From: Microbacteriaceae bacterium 3FA27C10
GTDB taxonomy: Bacteria; Actinomycetota; Actinomycetes; Actinomycetales; Microbacteriaceae
Length of the DNA: 62,869 bases
Direction: 5' to 3'
Assembly: GCA_005502775.1 (NCBI GenBank)
Contig: SCNI01000021.1
Coordinates: forward strand, 1 to 62,869
Shown here piece by piece: positions 43,171 through 51,320 of the stretch. The notes beneath the pieces were generated by a model that was not told the origin of the DNA, searched no databases, and saw only the letters and a list, made by a program, of their open reading frames with translations. The position numbers were made by a program, and so were the translations under genes. Position 1 is the first letter of the stretch, and each line of letters starts with the position of its first letter.

Positions 43171-44202
43171 ATGACCACCGAACTCGTCGCATCCGTCCCG
43201 CCCACCAGCAGAGGCTTCTGGGGCCGGCTCCCCGTGCTCAAGCAGCTCCGGCAGAGCGTGGGTCTCCAGCGCGGGATGCTCGTCGCCGGCCTCGTGATCG
43301 TCGCGATCTTCGTGCTGGTCGCGATCTTCGCGCCCGTCATCGCCCCCTACGGCTTCGCACAGCTGCGGGATGCGCAGGGCCCGTTCGGCGCGCAGCAGCC
43401 GCCGAGCGCCGCCCACATCATGGGCACCACGGTGGGTGGCTACGACGTCTACTCGCGGGTGATCTGGGGCGCGCAGACCGCCGTCCTCGTGATCGTCATC
43501 GCGGTGGTGTTCTCGATCTTCGCGGGCATCTTCCTCGGCCTCGTCTCCGGGTACATCGGCGGCTGGCTCGACCGGGTGCTCGTGGTGATCGGCGACGCCG
43601 TCTACGCGTTCCCCTCGCTGCTGCTCGCGATCGTTCTCTCGATCGTGATCTCGGGCGGGCAGTCGAGCCTGTGGGGCGGCATCTTCGCGGCGGCCCTCTC
43701 GATCACGGTGGTGTACATCCCGCAGTACTACCGCGTCATCCGGGCCGAGACCATCCGCATCAAGGCGGAGCCCTACGTCGAGTCGGCCAAGATGCTCGGG
43801 GCCTCGACCCCGCGCATCATGTTCCGGCACGTGCTGCGCAACGCCACCCGCACGCTGCCGATCATCTTCACGCTCAACTCCTCCGAGGCCATCCTCACGC
43901 TCGCGGGTCTCGGCTTCCTCGGCTTCGGCATCGAGCCGACGGCCGCCGCCGAGTGGGGCTACGACCTCAACAAGGCGCTGTCGGACGTCACGAGCGGCAT
44001 CTGGTGGACGGCCCTGTTCCCGGGCCTCGCCATCGTGCTCTCGGTGCTCGGCATCACCCTGGTGGGCGAGAGCCTCAACGACCTCGCCGACCCGCGGTTG
44101 CGCGGTCGCAAGCGCGTGAAGGCCAAATCCGGCACCATGTCGCTGACCTCGGTCGACGCCGCTCTGCCCTCCGACGTCGAGATCCTGGAGGAGAACCGAT
44201 GA
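43171..44202 (+). CDS. ABC transporter permease, DppC-like
   Basis: This 343-residue permease has the N-terminal OppC-like anchor (about 38-60), SRVIWGAQTAVLVIVIAV, and the EAA loop EPYVESAKMLGASTPRIMFRH. GLGFLGFGIEPTAAAEWG follows, and the protein ends in a charged cytoplasmic tail. It starts two bases after the DppB-like stop and overlaps the ATPase gene by four bases (ATGA). Confidence 0.94.
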   Translation: MTTELVASVPPTSRGFWGRLPVLKQLRQSVGLQRGMLVAGLVIVAIFVLVAIFAPVIAPYGFAQLRDAQGPFGAQQPPSAAHIMGTTVGGYDVYSRVIWGAQTAVLVIVIAVVFSIFAGIFLGLVSGYIGGWLDRVLVVIGDAVYAFPSLLLAIVLSIVISGGQSSLWGGIFAAALSITVVYIPQYYRVIRAETIRIKAEPYVESAKMLGASTPRIMFRHVLRNATRTLPIIFTLNSSEAILTLAGLGFLGFGIEPTAAAEWGYDLNKALSDVTSGIWWTALFPGLAIVLSVLGITLVGESLNDLADPRLRGRKRVKAKSGTMSLTSVDAALPSDVEILEENR

Positions 44203-45914
44203 GCGGTCCTGTCGTGGACATCCGTGACCTCTCGATCTCGTTCGCGACCGACGCCGGTGCGGTCAAGGCCGTCGACGGGGTGAGCCTGCAGGTGAACCGC
44301 GGCGAGGTGCTCGCCATCGTGGGCGAGTCGGGCAGCGGCAAGACCGTGACGGCCAAGTCGATCCTCGGGCTGCTGCCCGAGACGGCCACCACCGGGGGAG
44401 CCGTGCTGCTCTCGAACCGGGCGGGCACCTCGACCTCCGACGTCGTGACTCTCAGCGGCAAGGAGCTGCGCGGCATCCGCGGCTCCGACGTGTCGATGGT
44501 GTTCCAGGAGCCGTCGACCGCCCTGAACCCGGTCTACACGGTCGGCTGGCAGATCGCCGAAGGGCTGCGCGCCCACCGCAAGCTCTCGGCCGGCGAGGCG
44601 AAGCGGGAGGCCGTCGAGATCCTGCGCAAGGTCGGCATCCCCGACCCGGAGACGCGGGTGAACCACTATCCGCACCAGTTCTCGGGCGGGCAGAAGCAGC
44701 GCATCGTCATCGCCTCCGCCCTCGTGCTGAACCCCGGCCTGATCGTGGCCGACGAGCCCACCACGGCGCTAGACGTGACCGTGCAGGCCGAGATCCTCGA
44801 CCTGCTGCGGCGGCTGCGTGACGAGTTCGACACCGCGATCGTGCTCATCACCCACAACATGGGTGTGGTGGCCGACCTCGCCGACCGGGTCGTGGTGATG
44901 TACCAGGGCACGGTGGTGGAGGAAGCGGATGCGACCACGCTGTTCGCCTCGCCGCAGGCCGACTACACGAAGAAGCTCCTCGACGCCGTTCCGCGCATCG
45001 GGCAGGGCCGCGCGCACACCGAGGAGCGCGCCCGCCTGCGCGCCGAACGCACCGCGGGAGCAGCGGCGGAGGTCGCCGTGGTCGAGGCGTCCGGCCTCGT
45101 GATCGAATACCCCGGCCGATTCGGGCGCAAGGGATTCCGGGCGGTCGACGAGGTCTCGTTCGCCATCCGTCCGGGCGAGGTGCTCGGGCTCGTGGGCGAG
45201 AGCGGATCGGGCAAGACGACCATCGGCCGCGCCATCGGCGGACTCACGCGCATCACCGGCGGTTCGCTTCGGGTGCTCGGGTTCGAGATGCTCGACTTCT
45301 CCGAGCGGCGCTTCAAGCCCCTGCGCGCCGACATCGGCTTCGTGTTCCAAGACCCGGCGGCGAGCTTCAACCCGCTGCTGACGATCGCGGACGCCGTGGC
45401 CGAGCCCCTGGTCATCCACGGCCGCGCGAAGAACCCGGCCGCGGCCCGCAAACGAGTCGACGAGCTGCTCGAGGCCGTACAGCTGCCCAAGAGCTACGGC
45501 GATCGCTTCCCGCACGAACTCAGCGGCGGCCAGCGGCAGCGGGCCAGTCTCGCGCGCGGACTCGCGCTCGAGCCGAAGCTGCTCATCGCCGACGAGCCCA
45601 CCTCGGCGCTCGACGTCTCCGTGCAGGCCCGGGTGCTCGAACTCTTCGCCGAGCTCCAGCTCGAGTTCGGCTTCGCCGCGCTGTTCATCAGCCACGACCT
45701 CGCGGTGGTCGATCTGCTGGCCGACCGCATCGCCGTGCTCTACCGCGGCGAGCTCGTGGAGGAGGGGACGGGGGCCGAGGTGCTGGGCGATCCGAAGGAC
45801 CCGTACACCCGCCGTCTGCTCGCCTCGCTGCCGGTTCCCGACCCCGCCGAGCAGGCCGCGCGCCGAGCGACGCTCGCCCGCATCCGGCAAGAAGCAGGAG
45901 ACAATCAGCTCTGA
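44199..45914 (+). CDS. Fused DppD-DppF ATP-binding protein
   Basis: This 571-residue protein contains two complete ABC ATPases in tandem, replacing separate D and F subunits. The first (about 5-270) has Walker A GESGSGKT, signature FSGGQKQR and Walker B LIVADEPTTALD. The second (about 295-560) has GESGSGKTT, LSGGQRQR and LLIADEPTSALD. Each ends in the oligopeptide-transporter C-terminal segment (YTKKLLDAVP, YTRRLLASLPVP). It powers the two permeases encoded upstream. Confidence 0.95.
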   Translation: MSGPVVDIRDLSISFATDAGAVKAVDGVSLQVNRGEVLAIVGESGSGKTVTAKSILGLLPETATTGGAVLLSNRAGTSTSDVVTLSGKELRGIRGSDVSMVFQEPSTALNPVYTVGWQIAEGLRAHRKLSAGEAKREAVEILRKVGIPDPETRVNHYPHQFSGGQKQRIVIASALVLNPGLIVADEPTTALDVTVQAEILDLLRRLRDEFDTAIVLITHNMGVVADLADRVVVMYQGTVVEEADATTLFASPQADYTKKLLDAVPRIGQGRAHTEERARLRAERTAGAAAEVAVVEASGLVIEYPGRFGRKGFRAVDEVSFAIRPGEVLGLVGESGSGKTTIGRAIGGLTRITGGSLRVLGFEMLDFSERRFKPLRADIGFVFQDPAASFNPLLTIADAVAEPLVIHGRAKNPAAARKRVDELLEAVQLPKSYGDRFPHELSGGQRQRASLARGLALEPKLLIADEPTSALDVSVQARVLELFAELQLEFGFAALFISHDLAVVDLLADRIAVLYRGELVEEGTGAEVLGDPKDPYTRRLLASLPVPDPAEQAARRATLARIRQEAGDNQL

Positions 45915-45935
45915 TGGGCTAAAATCGGTCAAATC

Positions 45936-46607
45936 GTGGCAAAGCACTCCCTGACCGAAGCGCGCACGCCGAGACCTCCCCGGGTTGGTGGCGTCGGTCG
46001 GCGAACCACGAAGGCCTCGCGGATCGCCCTGCAGGTGATCGGTCTCGCGGCCGTCACGGCCTGCGCCTTCGTCACCGTCGTGGCGCCGAACGTGGGCGTG
46101 GCCTCGGCCTCCTCCTTCGGCGGCACCTTCTCGGAGACCGGGCTGGCCTCCCAGAAACTCGACGTGAGCGGGTCGGTGGCCGCCAGCATCTTCCGCGACA
46201 ACTACTCCGTCACCGAGGCGCCGAAGCCGATCGTGGTGGCGCTGCCCGCCTCCACCGGCTCGTCGAGCAACGGCTGCCCCGACCCGAACGCCGCCACCGC
46301 CGACCCGGCCGGCGCCCAGGTGATCGCCGCGGCGCTCGCGGCGGAACGCGGCTGGACCGGCGCGCAGTTCGACGCCCTGATCGCCCTCTGGAGCCGCGAA
46401 TCCGGATGGCGCGTGAATGCGCTCAACGCCTCGAGCTGCGCCTACGGCATCCCGCAGGCTCTGCCTGGCTCGAAGATGGCCTCGGCCGGCGCCGACTGGG
46501 CCACGAACCCCGCCACGCAGATCACCTGGGGCCTCAATTACATCCAGGGCAGCTACGGAGATCCGATCACAGCCCTTGCGCATTCCGACGCCGTGCACTG
46601 GTATTGA
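45936..46607 (+). CDS. Secreted transglycosylase-like protein 1
   Basis: This 223-residue protein has a basic N-terminus, a transmembrane or signal segment (about 28-57) and a variable Ser/Thr-rich region. A lysozyme-like C-terminal domain contains WSRESGWRVNALN (probable catalytic Glu), YGIPQALPGSKM and ITWGLNYIQGSYGDP. It probably cuts or remodels peptidoglycan. The start is GTG, 10 bases after a TAAAAT hexamer. Its stop overlaps the ATG of a paralogue (TGATG). Confidence 0.85.
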   Translation: MAKHSLTEARTPRPPRVGGVGRRTTKASRIALQVIGLAAVTACAFVTVVAPNVGVASASSFGGTFSETGLASQKLDVSGSVAASIFRDNYSVTEAPKPIVVALPASTGSSSNGCPDPNAATADPAGAQVIAAALAAERGWTGAQFDALIALWSRESGWRVNALNASSCAYGIPQALPGSKMASAGADWATNPATQITWGLNYIQGSYGDPITALAHSDAVHWY

Positions 46608-47260
46608 TGCAGATGTCTTCCCGAACCTCCACCAATCCCGTCGTGCGCACGGGCCTGCAGGTCACGGCCTTCGCCGTGGCCGTGGCCTTCGTGGGGCTCT
46701 TCGCGCTCAGCGCACACTCGGTCGGCGCCAACGCCTCCGAGGCCTACGCGCCCACGGTGGACGCCTCGGTGGGCGGTCAGCAGTCGCTCTCGGTCGCGGC
46801 CGGAGGCGGTCTCGCCGTCTCCCGTGACGGGTACACGGTGACCGCCGCGCCCGCTCCGGAGCCCGTCGTCGTGCCGGTCTCGGTCGCGGCCGGATCTGCG
46901 GCGTCGACCAGCGCGGCCCCGTCGGCCGGATGCGAGGCCAACGTCGTTCCGACACCCGGTCCTCCCGCGCCCGGCACTCTGCAGGACATCGCCTACCAGG
47001 CGGTCATGGGCTACGGCTGGGGCGAGCAGAACTACTACTACCTGCTGGCGCTGTGGAACCGCGAGTCGGGGTGGAACCCCACCGCATCGAACCCCTCGGG
47101 GGCCTACGGCATCCCCCAGGCGCTCCCGGGCAGCAAGATGGGCCCGGGCTGGGAGTCCGACCCGAACGTGCAGATCAACTGGGGCCTGCAGTACATCGCG
47201 GGTTCCTACGGCACTCCGTGCGAGGCCTGGGCCTCGTCGGAGAACCGCGGCTGGTACTGA
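46607..47260 (+). CDS. Secreted transglycosylase-like protein 2
   Basis: This 217-residue protein is a paralogue of the gene before it. It has a signal segment (about 15-42) ending near SVGANASEAYA, a Pro/Ala/Ser linker, and the C-terminal domain LWNRESGWNPTASN, YGIPQALPGSKM, INWGLQYIAGSYGTPCEAW. The Glu in RESGW matches the catalytic residue of lytic transglycosylases. It starts one base inside the preceding stop, so both are made together. Confidence 0.87.
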   Translation: MQMSSRTSTNPVVRTGLQVTAFAVAVAFVGLFALSAHSVGANASEAYAPTVDASVGGQQSLSVAAGGGLAVSRDGYTVTAAPAPEPVVVPVSVAAGSAASTSAAPSAGCEANVVPTPGPPAPGTLQDIAYQAVMGYGWGEQNYYYLLALWNRESGWNPTASNPSGAYGIPQALPGSKMGPGWESDPNVQINWGLQYIAGSYGTPCEAWASSENRGWY

Positions 47261-47317
47261 GCCGAGCCCCCGCAACACCCGCACGACGGCGCATCCGCCC
47301 TTCAGTAGGCTGATCGC

Positions 47318-48955
47318 ATGAGGCCCGAGCTCGTCGTCGTGATCTGCGTCATCATCATCATCGGCGTCTCCGTGCTCTCGCCGAAGCTCAAGATCGCGAC
47401 GCCGCTCGTCCTCGTGGTGATCGGGCTCGGCATCTCGGTGCTGCCCGGCGTACAGCCGGTCGTGATCCCCTCGGAGTGGATCCTCGCAGGCGTCCTTCCT
47501 CCTCTTCTCTACTCCTCGGCCATCAACCTGCCGCTCGTCGACTTCCGCAAGAACTTCGGCTCGATCTCGGTGCTCTCCGTGGCGCTCGTGATCGTGAGCG
47601 CCCTGGTGACCGGCTTCCTGCTGTTCATGATCCTGCCCCAGCTCAATCTGGCCTCCGCGATCGCCCTCGGTGCGGTGATCAGCCCGACGGATGCGGTGGC
47701 GGCCACCTCGATCGGCAAGCGTCTCGGTCTGCCACCACGGCTGGTGGCCGTGCTCGAGGGCGAGAGCCTCGTGAACGACGCCTCCTCCCTCGTGCTGCTG
47801 CGCACGGCGCTGGCGGCGGCCGCGGGCACCACCGCGATCGCCGGAGGAGGCGGGGCCGTCGTCGACTTCGCGTACTCCTCCGTGATCGGCATCGCGGTCG
47901 GGCTCGCCGTGGGCGCGCTCACCGTGTTCCTGCGGTCGAAACTGCACGACTCGGTCGTGAACACCGCGGTGTCGTTCCTCATCCCCTTCCTCGCGTACAT
48001 CCCTGCCGAGGCGCTGGGTGCATCCGGTGTTCTCGCCGTCGTCGTCGCGGGCCTCTACACCGGGCACATGGGTGCCCGATACTTCTCGGCATCGACGCGC
48101 ATCAGCGAGCGCACGAACTGGCGCACCATCCAGTTCCTGCTCGAGAACGGCGTGTTCCTGCTGATGGGGCTCGAGCTGAAGAACATCGTCGTGGCGGCGA
48201 TCGAGCCGAGCGGCGAGACGGACCACCTCGACGCGCTCGGTGCCGTGGTGCTGGGACTCGGTGCGGCGATCGTGCTGCTCGTCATCCGCTTCGCCTTCGT
48301 GGGGCCGTTGCTGGCGGTGCAGCAAGCTCGGGCCCGGCGCCGCGACCCGACCGGCGCGGAGGCCTCGGATGCCACCGGCTGGCGTGGAGGAGCGGTGCTC
48401 TCCTGGGCCGGGATGCGCGGGGTCGTCACCGTCGCGGCAGCCCAGTCGCTGCCCGACGGAACCCCGTACCGCAACGAGCTCGTGCTGATCGCGTTCACGG
48501 TCTCGATCGTGACGCTGCTCGTGCAGGGCGGCACCCTGCCGTGGATCATCCGGGTCATGAAGCTCACCGGTGTCGACGAACGGGCCGACCACGAGGAGTT
48601 CGCGACCCTCGTCGACGAGCTGCGGGCCGCCGGGCTCCAGGTGCTCGATGCACCCGAGCTGACGCTGCCGAACGGCGACGCCGTCGACGAGAGCGTGGTC
48701 GACCGCGTGCGCAGCGATGCCGACCTCCGGAGCGAATCGGCCTGGGAGCGCGCGCACGCCGACGACTCGGGAGGCACGGCACCGCACCGCCAGTACCGCG
48801 TGCTGCGGCTCGAGGTGCTGAAGGCGGAGCGGGCGGCCCTGCTGGATGCCCGCGGGCGCGGGGAGTACAACTCGCGCATCCTGGTGCGGGCGCAGCTCAT
48901 GCTCGATCAGGAGGAGGCGCGGCTGGCGCAGTCGGACGGCTTCGGGCAGCACTGA
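47318..48955 (+). CDS. Na+/H+ antiporter, NhaP/CPA1 family
   Basis: This 545-residue membrane protein has about 12 helices in residues 1-420, with the ion-site motifs GAVISPTDAVAATSIGKRLG and EGESLVNDASSLVLLR. WAGMRGVVTVAAAQSLP is the late conserved helix. A cytoplasmic tail of about 120 residues follows. It exchanges protons for sodium or other cations. TAGGCT lies exactly 6 bases before the ATG, suggesting a leaderless message. The stop codon lies in a 10-base repeat array. Confidence 0.93.
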   Translation: MRPELVVVICVIIIIGVSVLSPKLKIATPLVLVVIGLGISVLPGVQPVVIPSEWILAGVLPPLLYSSAINLPLVDFRKNFGSISVLSVALVIVSALVTGFLLFMILPQLNLASAIALGAVISPTDAVAATSIGKRLGLPPRLVAVLEGESLVNDASSLVLLRTALAAAAGTTAIAGGGGAVVDFAYSSVIGIAVGLAVGALTVFLRSKLHDSVVNTAVSFLIPFLAYIPAEALGASGVLAVVVAGLYTGHMGARYFSASTRISERTNWRTIQFLLENGVFLLMGLELKNIVVAAIEPSGETDHLDALGAVVLGLGAAIVLLVIRFAFVGPLLAVQQARARRRDPTGAEASDATGWRGGAVLSWAGMRGVVTVAAAQSLPDGTPYRNELVLIAFTVSIVTLLVQGGTLPWIIRVMKLTGVDERADHEEFATLVDELRAAGLQVLDAPELTLPNGDAVDESVVDRVRSDADLRSESAWERAHADDSGGTAPHRQYRVLRLEVLKAERAALLDARGRGEYNSRILVRAQLMLDQEEARLAQSDGFGQH

Positions 48956-49010
48956 GCCGCACTGGGCCGCACTGAGCAGCGCGGAGCAGCACTGAGCCGC
49001 ACTGAGCAGC
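48951..49010 (+). repeat. Six 10-base tandem units
   Basis: Units related to ACTGAGCCGC run in register from 48951 to 49010; the fourth (GCGGAGCAGC) is the most diverged. The first unit contains the TGA stop of the antiporter gene. The remaining gap to 49082 shows no gene. Confidence 0.85.
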
Positions 49011-49081
49011 GCCCGGAGACCGGCGGGCCCAGGCCTCGACGATCGGCCGCCCCCGCCCGCACTGCTCGTAGACTGGAACGC

Positions 49082-49378
49082 ATGCCCCGCAACAACCGCC
49101 CGCGCCGCCGCGCGGACGAGGGCGACGACGAGAGCGACCTCTCGCGGCTGATGGCGGGCTGGCGCCGGGTGGAGCACCGCCGAGGGGGAGACTGGAACGT
49201 GCAGCCGATCTCGGCGGCGAGCGCCGTGAAGGCCTACGCGTGCCCGGGATGCAGCGTGCCGATCGCGCCGGGTGTCGCCCACCTCGTGACCTGGCGGGCC
49301 GACGGTGTGCTCGGTGACACGAGCGACCTCGCCGCGCGACGGCACTGGCACACGCACTGCTGGAGGATCGGAGCCTGA
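49082..49378 (+). CDS. Small zinc-ribbon-like protein
   Basis: This 98-residue basic protein contains CPGCSVPIAPGVAH and a later HWHTHCW, giving a CxxC...HxxC pattern that could bind zinc. Similar small actinobacterial proteins are often labelled ATP/GTP-binding without evidence. The function is unknown. TAGACT seven bases before the ATG suggests a leaderless start. The stop overlaps the hydrolase ATG (TGATG). Confidence 0.78.
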   Translation: MPRNNRPRRRADEGDDESDLSRLMAGWRRVEHRRGGDWNVQPISAASAVKAYACPGCSVPIAPGVAHLVTWRADGVLGDTSDLAARRHWHTHCWRIGA

Positions 49379-50097
49379 TGACCCGGATCGAGATCCGCAG
49401 CGGCACCGAGCTGCCCGCGCGGCGCGAGCAGATCGAGCTGCACACGGCCGACGGGCTCACGCTCGTGGGGGAGCTCGCGCTGCCGCTCTCCGGCGCGCCG
49501 GTCGCGACGCTCGTGACCCTGCATCCGCTGCCCACGCACGGCGGCTTCATGGACTCGCACATCCTGCGCAAGGCGGCTGCCCGCCTTCCGGCACTCGCCG
49601 ACCTGGCGGTGCTGCGCTTCAACCTGCGGGGAGTCAGCTCGCCCCGGGGAACGAGCGAGGGCGCCTTCGACGGCGGCGACGCCGAGCGCTTCGACGTGGC
49701 TGCGGCGATGGATTTCGTGGGTGAGCGCGGGCTCCCGCATCCCTGGCTCGTGGGCTGGTCGTTCGGCACGGAGCTCGTGCTGCGCTACGGTGCGCAGTAT
49801 CCGATCGACGGCGCCATCCTTCTCTCCCCGCCCTTGCATCGGGCCACTCCGGCGGAGGTGGCGGCCTGGGAGGGCAACGGCAAGCGGCTCGTGGCCGTGG
49901 TTCCGGAGTTCGACGACTACCTGCGGCCCGCCGAGGCCCGCGAGCGCTTCGCCTCGGTGCCGAGCCTCGAGCTCGTGGCCGTCGAGGGCGGCAAGCACCT
50001 CTGGGTGGGGGAGCAGCAGACGCGGCGCGTGCTCGACGAGATCGTCGCGCGGGTCAACGCGGCCGCCTACCCGCTTCCGACCAGTTACGAGGCGTAG
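49378..50097 (+). CDS. Alpha/beta hydrolase
   Basis: This 239-residue protein has the alpha/beta-hydrolase fold: TLHPLPTHGGFMDSHI (oxyanion region), nucleophile elbow GWSFGTEL (Ser), ALDELV-like acid in VVPEFDDY, and catalytic His in EGGKHLWVG. It resembles the CocE/YcjY-like short hydrolases. The substrate is unknown. It is coupled to the zinc-ribbon-like gene by a one-base overlap and convergent with the AI-2E transporter gene. Confidence 0.85.
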   Translation: MTRIEIRSGTELPARREQIELHTADGLTLVGELALPLSGAPVATLVTLHPLPTHGGFMDSHILRKAAARLPALADLAVLRFNLRGVSSPRGTSEGAFDGGDAERFDVAAAMDFVGERGLPHPWLVGWSFGTELVLRYGAQYPIDGAILLSPPLHRATPAEVAAWEGNGKRLVAVVPEFDDYLRPAEARERFASVPSLELVAVEGGKHLWVGEQQTRRVLDEIVARVNAAAYPLPTSYEA

Positions 50098-50106
50098 CCG
50101 AGAGCG

Positions 50107-51162
50107 TCAGCGCTCATTCTGGATCGGGATGACGACCTGCTTGATGATGAGCAGGAACGAGGCCGCGATCGGAATGGCCACGAGAGCGCCGAGCACACCG
50201 AGAAGCGTTCCGCCGGCGAGGGCCGCGATGACCACCACGGCGCCGGGCACCGACACCGCCCGGTTCATGATCTTGGGGCTCAGCAGGTAGGCCTCGACCT
50301 GCATGTAGACGATGTAGTAGATGGCGGCCACGAGCGCGGTGAGCGGCGAGCCGAGGCCCGGGATGAGGCAGACGAGCACGATGATCACCGAACCCGAGAG
50401 GGTGCCGACCAGCGGGATGAGCGAGAGCATCCCCGCGAGGAAGGCGAGCACGGCCGAGAACGGCGCCTGGATGATCGAGAGGAAGATGAAGCTCAGGATG
50501 CCGTTGCAGAGCGCCAGGCTGATCTGCCCCACGACGTAGCGGCCCACGGCCCCGGTGACCTGCTCGCTGAGGTCGGCGAAGCGCTCCCGCTTGGAGGCGG
50601 GGGCGAGCCGGTAGACCGCCCGCTTCATGCCGTTCAGTGAGGCGGTGAAGTAGAGCGTCAGGATGAGCACGATGACGGCGCCGAAGAAGCCGCTCGCGAT
50701 GCCGATGCCCACCTGCAGAGCGCCGCCGGCGAGGGCCGTGACGTTTCCCGCATCCTGGAAGTAGCTGACGACCGCGTTGTAGACCTCGTTGACGTTGATG
50801 AAGCCGCCGAGCTGCTGCGTGACGGTGTCGCGCCAGTTCTGGTCGAGAACCTGGTTGATGAGGTTCGGGATGAGCTCGAACAGTTGGGTGGTCTGGCTCA
50901 CGATGATGGGGATGACGGCGAAGACGAGCCCTGTGAAGATGCCGAGAACGGCGATGACCACCACGAGGATGGCGAGCCAGCGCGGCCAGTGCTTCTTCTC
51001 GAGCCACGAGATGATCGGATCCAGCCCCAGGGCGATGAAGATCGCGACGCCGATGTAGGTGAGGATCGTGGCGAGCGACGCCACAGCGCCCAGGATCAAC
51101 AGGCCCACGCCCACACCGAGGGTGGCGACGAGACCGAGGGTGAACGCGTTCTGGATCTTCAC
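50107..51162 (-). CDS. AI-2E family transporter
   Basis: This 351-residue membrane protein has about eight hydrophobic segments. Features are the DPIISWLEKKHWPRWLAIL loop, FGLVFAVIPIIVSQ-like helix, the conserved FLAGMLSLIPLVGTLSGSVIIV, and a final GTLLGVLGALVAIPIAAS. Family members include AI-2 exporters and Na+/H+ antiporters, so the substrate is open. ATG 51162 has AGGAGG upstream. Confidence 0.92.
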   Translation of the reverse strand: MKIQNAFTLGLVATLGVGVGLLILGAVASLATILTYIGVAIFIALGLDPIISWLEKKHWPRWLAILVVVIAVLGIFTGLVFAVIPIIVSQTTQLFELIPNLINQVLDQNWRDTVTQQLGGFINVNEVYNAVVSYFQDAGNVTALAGGALQVGIGIASGFFGAVIVLILTLYFTASLNGMKRAVYRLAPASKRERFADLSEQVTGAVGRYVVGQISLALCNGILSFIFLSIIQAPFSAVLAFLAGMLSLIPLVGTLSGSVIIVLVCLIPGLGSPLTALVAAIYYIVYMQVEAYLLSPKIMNRAVSVPGAVVVIAALAGGTLLGVLGALVAIPIAASFLLIIKQVVIPIQNER

Positions 51163-51320
51163 GGAAACCTCCTCGAGCCAGGCGTCCTGGCCTGCGTTGC
51201 TCCATCCTATGGGGCGGCTGAGATCACGATCCGGTATCGCATCGGGGCTCGATCGTGTCGTGGTGAAAGTGCCCTGAATGCCGGCTGTATGGGGGTGCAG
51301 GGTTCATCGGCTATCTTTTA

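Noticed and set aside
46553-49357. A 934-codon minus-strand open frame
   Set aside because: His/Gly/Arg-rich shadow of the transglycosylase-like and antiporter genes; no recognisable motif.
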